From assembly GCA_945889495.1 (NCBI GenBank), contig CAMDBU010000025.1, forward strand, positions 1 to 45,814: DNA of 45,814 nucleotides. Reading direction: 5' to 3'. The stretch is from Syntrophobacter sp. SbD2 (lineage in GTDB: Bacteria; Desulfobacterota; Binatia; UBA9968). Position numbers and translations under genes: made by a program. The notes below the pieces were generated by a model. That model made no database searches. It saw nothing but the letters and a program-made list of their open reading frames with translations, and was not told the origin of the DNA. Below are positions 42,317 through 45,814 of the stretch, piece by piece (the first letter of the stretch is position 1; every line of letters begins with the position of its first letter).

Positions 42317-43309
42317 ATGAATAGTTGGCAACCAGCGAAGAACATCAACGCCGCGCTTCTAAGCCTGTTCATCATCGCCAGCGCCCACGCCCAAGAGCCG
42401 CGCAAAGTCCGCGTCGGCATCCCAACGCTCTCGCCGATCATCGCCGCGACATTAGTTCCGCGCGAGCGCGGCTACTTCAAACAGGAAGGTTTAGAAGTCG
42501 AAACCATCGTCATCCGCTCGGCGCCGTCGGTACTCGCGTTGGCGGCCAAAGAAATCGACTTCCTCATGACCGGCGGCGGCGGTCTGAGCGGCGCGCTGCG
42601 CGGCTTGCCGCTGCGGGTGGTGTTCGCGCCGCTGCGCCGGCCGACCTACGCGCTCTACGCCAAGCCGGAGATCCGCACGATCGCGGAACTCGACGGCAAG
42701 CGCGTCGGCATCTCCAGCTACGGCAGCGGCCCCGATCTCCTGCTGCGCGATGTCTTGAAGAAGCGCATGGCCGACGGCGGCAAACGAGTCACCATCCTCG
42801 CCGTCGGCAGCGGCACTGAAAGATATGTCGCGCTCAAGGCCAGCATCGTCGACGCCGCCGTGTTGTCGTCGCCGGTGACGTTGACGGCGAAACAGGAAGG
42901 CTACCGCGAGCTATTTTCGTTTTTCACCGACAAGGAATACGCCGACATCCCGGTGGCGACCTTCACCCGCGACGACATGCTGCAAGGCAATATCGGCCTG
43001 GTCGAACGCTTCGTCCGCGCCCAAGTCAAAGGCATACTCTACATGCGCGCCAACCGCGACGGCGCCGCCAGCGCGCTCGCCCGCGCGCTCAAGTCGAAGG
43101 AAAGCGAAACCGGCCCCGCCTTCGACGAAATCCGCCCGACCATGACCGACGACGGTACGATTACGTTGGATGAACAGCGTAAAGCGCTGGAGTATCTGCT
43201 CACGCCGGCGCAGCAGAAAGAACCGCCAAAGTTGGAGCGCATCTATGACTTCGCCCTGGCAAGAAATGCCTATCAGGAACTGCAAGCGCGCGGCTGGAAA
43301 CCGGAGTAG
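42317..43309 (+). CDS. NMT1/THI5-like substrate-binding protein
   Basis: A 330-residue protein with a signal peptide (INAALLSLFIIASAHAQ, cleavage near residue 25). The mature part starts PRKVRVGIPTLSPIIAATLV, then RGYFKQEGLEVETIVIRSAP, and has ELDGKRVGISSYGSGPDLLL in the hinge region. The ATG at 42317 is preferred to the GTG at 42305. It follows the MFS gene by 64 bp; the gap holds a CCCTCGCCCTTTGGGAGGGC palindromic phrase. Ligand unknown. Confidence 0.87.
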   Translation: MNSWQPAKNINAALLSLFIIASAHAQEPRKVRVGIPTLSPIIAATLVPRERGYFKQEGLEVETIVIRSAPSVLALAAKEIDFLMTGGGGLSGALRGLPLRVVFAPLRRPTYALYAKPEIRTIAELDGKRVGISSYGSGPDLLLRDVLKKRMADGGKRVTILAVGSGTERYVALKASIVDAAVLSSPVTLTAKQEGYRELFSFFTDKEYADIPVATFTRDDMLQGNIGLVERFVRAQVKGILYMRANRDGAASALARALKSKESETGPAFDEIRPTMTDDGTITLDEQRKALEYLLTPAQQKEPPKLERIYDFALARNAYQELQARGWKPE

Positions 43310-43372
43310 CGAGCGAATTTTTCTACTTGCACGGAACCGATGGCGGGAATATGATCCGCGAAGTTCGCACCT

Positions 43373-43461
43373 CCGTCATGCCGGCGAACGCCGGCATCCA
43401 GGTGGGGTTGATGGGCAGGTCCGAAGAGAAAGATGGATTCCGGCCTGCGCCGGAATGACGG
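43373..43461. repeat. REP-like palindromic element (family C), copy 3
   Basis: CCGTCATGCCGGCGAACGCC opens and GGCCTGCGCCGGAATGACGG closes the element, with the same CATCCAGG and ATGGATTCC inner words as copies 1 and 2 but GC-changed stems (compensating changes keep pairing). It lies between two binding-protein genes, 17 bp before the start of the second, so it could affect their relative expression. Confidence 0.85.
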
Positions 43462-43477
43462 ATTTAAGAGAGTCCCA

Positions 43478-44458
43478 ATGTTGATGAATACCACACTTCT
43501 GACGATCGCTTTCCTGCTCCACCCGATTTGCCACAGCGAAGCCTGCGCCCAAACCCCGCGCAAACTCGAATCTGTAACCCTCGGCCTGTCCGCCCGCCAT
43601 GTATTGAATCTGCCCATCTACCTGGCGGAGCGCTACGGTATTTTCGAGAGCGAAGGCTTCGACTACAAACCGATCACCACCAAGACCAACACCGCCATCG
43701 CCGCCCTGGTGTCCGGCGACCTCGATTACATCACCGCGTTCAACTCCGGCCTCGGCGCAGCCATCGGCGGCGCGCCGCTAGTGGCGGCCTACGTTTCCAC
43801 CGACCGACCGTTGCTCTACTTAATCAGCCGGCCCGACATCAAAGACGCCAAAGCGCTGCGCGGCGGCGTCATCGGCCATGGCGACACCCGCGGCAGCCAC
43901 TACCACGCCACGGTCACCATGGTGAAGCATCTCGGCTTGGACACCGACAAGGACGTCAAACTGATCTCCACCCTCGATGTCACCCAAGGGTTGACGGCGC
44001 TCTTCTCCGGCAACGTCGCCGCCACCACCTTGTCGCCGCCCTACGACTCCATCGCCGTGCGCAAGGGTTATACGCGCCTGGTCATGGGCTCGGAAATCCT
44101 GCCGCGCTTTTTGGAGAACGGCCTGGTGCTGCGCCGCGCCAAGTTAAAAGAGAATCCCGATCAAGTGCGCCGCTTCCTACGCGCCATGATTCGCGGCCTG
44201 CACTACGCCTTGGATCATCCGAGCGAATCGGTCGCGCTGATTCAAAAAGACTGGAACCTCGACCGCGAAACCGCGCAAAACGCCTACGACGTCGCCATGC
44301 CGACCTATAATCTGCGCGGCGACGCCAGCGACGAACTGGTCGCCGCCTCGCTCAAACGCGCCCTGGCGGACGCCAAGATTAGCGATTCGAAATTCGCGCC
44401 GAAAGATTTCGTCGATTGGACAGTCGTGCGAAACGTAATTCGCGAGCTAAAACGTTAG
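43478..44458 (+). CDS. NMT1/THI5-like substrate-binding protein
   Basis: A 326-residue protein with a signal peptide (TTLLTIAFLLHPICHSEACA, cleavage near AQTPRK). Its mature part reads VTLGLSARHVLNLPIYLAER, then GIFESEGFDYKPITTKTNTA, and LRGGVIGHGDTRGSHYHATV in the hinge region. A longer frame from 43433 translates the REP element (GLRRNDGF) and was rejected. Two starts (43478 and 43484, ATGTTGATG) are possible. The lipid-modifiable cysteines at the signal end (CHSEAC) could make it a lipoprotein. It is 80 bp before the amidohydrolase gene. Confidence 0.87.
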   Translation: MLMNTTLLTIAFLLHPICHSEACAQTPRKLESVTLGLSARHVLNLPIYLAERYGIFESEGFDYKPITTKTNTAIAALVSGDLDYITAFNSGLGAAIGGAPLVAAYVSTDRPLLYLISRPDIKDAKALRGGVIGHGDTRGSHYHATVTMVKHLGLDTDKDVKLISTLDVTQGLTALFSGNVAATTLSPPYDSIAVRKGYTRLVMGSEILPRFLENGLVLRRAKLKENPDQVRRFLRAMIRGLHYALDHPSESVALIQKDWNLDRETAQNAYDVAMPTYNLRGDASDELVAASLKRALADAKISDSKFAPKDFVDWTVVRNVIRELKR

Positions 44459-44538
44459 GAACAGGTTCACCAGGAAGTCATCCTTCGTGGTGAAAAGCGA
44501 ATTTCTTGGAATACAAACCCATCTCAATCGGAGGACCC

Positions 44539-45666
44539 ATGATCATCGATGCCGACGGCCACACACAAATTCCCACGGAAGTCTTCGACAAGTATCTCGA
44601 CAAAGAGTTCTATCGCCAGCGGCCGCGCTTCGTCACTTACGACGACGGCCGAGGTTTCTATCTGATCGAAGGGCGGCTCATCAGCAAACCCTTCGGCTGG
44701 GGCCCGGGCACGCCGGGGAGCATCGCCAACGCGACACCGACCATCGCCACCAAAGATCACGATTTGAGCAATGTGCCGGGGCGCCTGGCCGATCTCGATT
44801 TGGAAGGCATCGATGTCCAAGTGATCTATCCGAACGTGTTGATGTCGATCAGCAGCCTCGAACATGCCGGCCTCGCCGGCGCCATCGCGCGCGCTTACAA
44901 CAGTTGGATATCCGAGCGCTGCGCCCTAGCCGGCGGCCGGCTGCGCTTCGCCGCCATCGTCGCCCTGCAAGATCCCAAGGCCGCCGCCGTGGAATTGCAA
45001 CACGCGGTGACTACTCAAGGCGCTGTCGGCGTCATGGTTAGCGGCACCGTCGGCACGCGCACCCTCGATCACCCGGACTTCTATCCATTTTGGCAGATGG
45101 CCGAGAGTCTCAATGTCGGCGTCGGCGTGCACACCGTGACCGGCATGTATCCCACCGTCGGCCAGGAACTGTTCGATCATTTTTGGGGCGCCAAAGCGGT
45201 GTCCATGCCGCTCACGCTCACCACAGCCATGGTCTCGCTGGTCGGCGGCGGCATCTGCGATCTGTTTCCCAAGCTGCGCTTCGGCCTGCTCGAAACCGGC
45301 TGCGGCTGGCTACCCTACTGGATCGAAAGAATGGACGAGATGCACGAGCGCGGCGAAAAAAATCCGCGCATGTACGACGGCGTGTTAAATCGCCGACGAC
45401 CGGCGAACCGGATCAAACCGAGCGAGCTGTTTAGCGAAGGCCGCATGGTGGTCTCCTGCGAGCCCGGAGAAATCATGCTGCCCGCCGTGCTCAACACCGT
45501 CGGCGACCGCTGCATCATGTACGCCTCGGACTATCCCCATGGCGACAGCAAATGGCCGGAAACCATTTCCAGAATCCGTAGCGCCGTGCCGAACAGCGAA
45601 ACCCAACAACACATCCTCGGCGACAACGCCGCGCGGCTCTACAATTTGCAACAACCGCTGGGCTGA
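44539..45666 (+). CDS. Amidohydrolase-2 family metal-dependent hydrolase/decarboxylase
   Basis: A 375-residue TIM-barrel enzyme with the metal motif in MIIDADGHTQIPTEVF, VSCEPGEIML in the late part and the catalytic Asp in MYASDYPHGDSKWP. VGVGVHTVTGMYPTVGQELF contains the mid-barrel histidine. CGGAGGACCC precedes the ATG at 44539; a start at 44506 was rejected. It resembles the enzyme at 24080 in fold but not closely in sequence. It is the end of the plus-strand MFS/binding-protein group and is followed at once by an insertion-sequence end. Confidence 0.88.
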   Translation: MIIDADGHTQIPTEVFDKYLDKEFYRQRPRFVTYDDGRGFYLIEGRLISKPFGWGPGTPGSIANATPTIATKDHDLSNVPGRLADLDLEGIDVQVIYPNVLMSISSLEHAGLAGAIARAYNSWISERCALAGGRLRFAAIVALQDPKAAAVELQHAVTTQGAVGVMVSGTVGTRTLDHPDFYPFWQMAESLNVGVGVHTVTGMYPTVGQELFDHFWGAKAVSMPLTLTTAMVSLVGGGICDLFPKLRFGLLETGCGWLPYWIERMDEMHERGEKNPRMYDGVLNRRRPANRIKPSELFSEGRMVVSCEPGEIMLPAVLNTVGDRCIMYASDYPHGDSKWPETISRIRSAVPNSETQQHILGDNAARLYNLQQPLG

Positions 45667-45679
45667 GTGTTGTAGCAAA

Positions 45680-45814
45680 GTGAATCTGTCAGGGTCTAAC
45701 GGCAACGTGAATATGTCAGGGTGGAAGGATGAGAACCCTGACGATGAGAGACGAGAAACGACTAGACATCATACAACGATCGTTACGTAATGAGCTGACG
45801 ATGGTGGAAGCCGC
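45680..45814 (+). mobile_element. Left end of an insertion sequence (ISNCY-like)
   Basis: Begins 14 bp or so after the amidohydrolase stop. Two direct copies of GTGAATMTGTCAGGGT (45680-45695 and 45707-45722; M is C then A) lie 27 bp apart, and an inverse GAACCCTGAC follows near 45733. The transposase frame below starts inside. Only the left end is in the window, so the exact terminus and target duplication cannot be seen. Confidence 0.6.
45729..45814 (+). CDS. Transposase N terminus, ISNCY-like (partial)
   Basis: An open frame running to the window edge encodes MRTLTMRDEKRLDIIQRSLR followed by NELTMVEAA. This matches, from memory, the start of ISNCY-type transposases, where 'MKDEKRLEIIQ.....ELT..EAA' leads into a helix-turn-helix that binds the element ends. 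The start may be 45729 or 45744. The catalytic DDE part would lie outside the window. Confidence 0.65.
   Translation, partial: MRTLTMRDEKRLDIIQRSLRNELTMVEA

Noticed and set aside
43433-43477. N-terminal extension of the binding protein at 43478
   Set aside because: It translates the REP element (the GLRRNDGF phrase) and would put sequence before the signal peptide.

Overview
The window is a stretch of bacterial chromosome with roughly 60% G+C, densely packed with about forty genes on both strands. Gene content points to an uncultured soil or subsurface bacterium of the kind often binned as Deltaproteobacteria, Binatota, Rokubacteria or Tectomicrobia: many orphan periplasmic substrate-binding proteins (NMT1/THI5-like and Bug/TctC-like), amidohydrolase-2 enzymes, thiamine-diphosphate enzymes, a tungsten-type aldehyde:ferredoxin oxidoreductase, and several families of short palindromic repeats between genes. 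No rRNA, tRNA, phage or CRISPR was seen, so the lineage is an inference.

Layout. 1-6000: tail of an unknown gene, an acyl-CoA ligase, a small exported protein, an LVIVD beta-propeller protein and a 530-residue protein of unknown family, separated by palindromic repeats. 5900-7940: a DUF433/DUF5615-type toxin-antitoxin pair lying between a Kelch 3'-end remnant and an intact Kelch gene. 8400-12000: a HEAT plus SEC-C protein, then an MFS exporter followed by a substrate-binding protein. 12084-15016: a complete tripartite tricarboxylate transporter (TctC-TctB-TctA). 15164-16285: a two-subunit ThDP decarboxylase. 16297-17646: a lipoprotein and a secreted matrixin-like protein lacking the first zinc histidine. 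17868-18866: another binding protein. 19126-22266: a 1046-residue membrane-anchored coiled-coil protein built on a regular 78-residue repeat. 22571-27142: hydroxyacid oxidase, small conserved protein, amidohydrolase, Zn-alcohol dehydrogenase and SDR. 27229-30011: HD-GYP and PAS-histidine kinase genes overlapping by 4 bp. 30254-33291: a Bug-type binding protein, a methyltransferase and an unknown protein. 33347-36093: a Phd/VapC toxin-antitoxin pair between a remnant of the aldehyde oxidoreductase 3' end and the intact gene. 36202-40835: a catabolic group on the minus strand (PhtD-like protein, dienelactone hydrolase, binding protein, acetolactate-synthase-like enzyme). 41080-45666: MFS transporter, two binding proteins and an amidohydrolase on the plus strand, followed by the first bases of an insertion sequence.

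Together the genes suggest scavenging and oxidation of organic acids or aromatic breakdown products: many high-affinity binding proteins, CoA ligation, hydroxyacid/alcohol/aldehyde oxidation, ThDP decarboxylation and ring-product hydrolysis. Substrates cannot be named from sequence.

The most unusual observations are that both toxin-antitoxin pairs sit in the same geometry, between an intact gene and a diverged extra copy of that gene's 3' end; the 78-residue periodicity of the giant coiled-coil protein; and the repeated pairing of MFS transporters with binding proteins while no ABC permease or ATPase is present.
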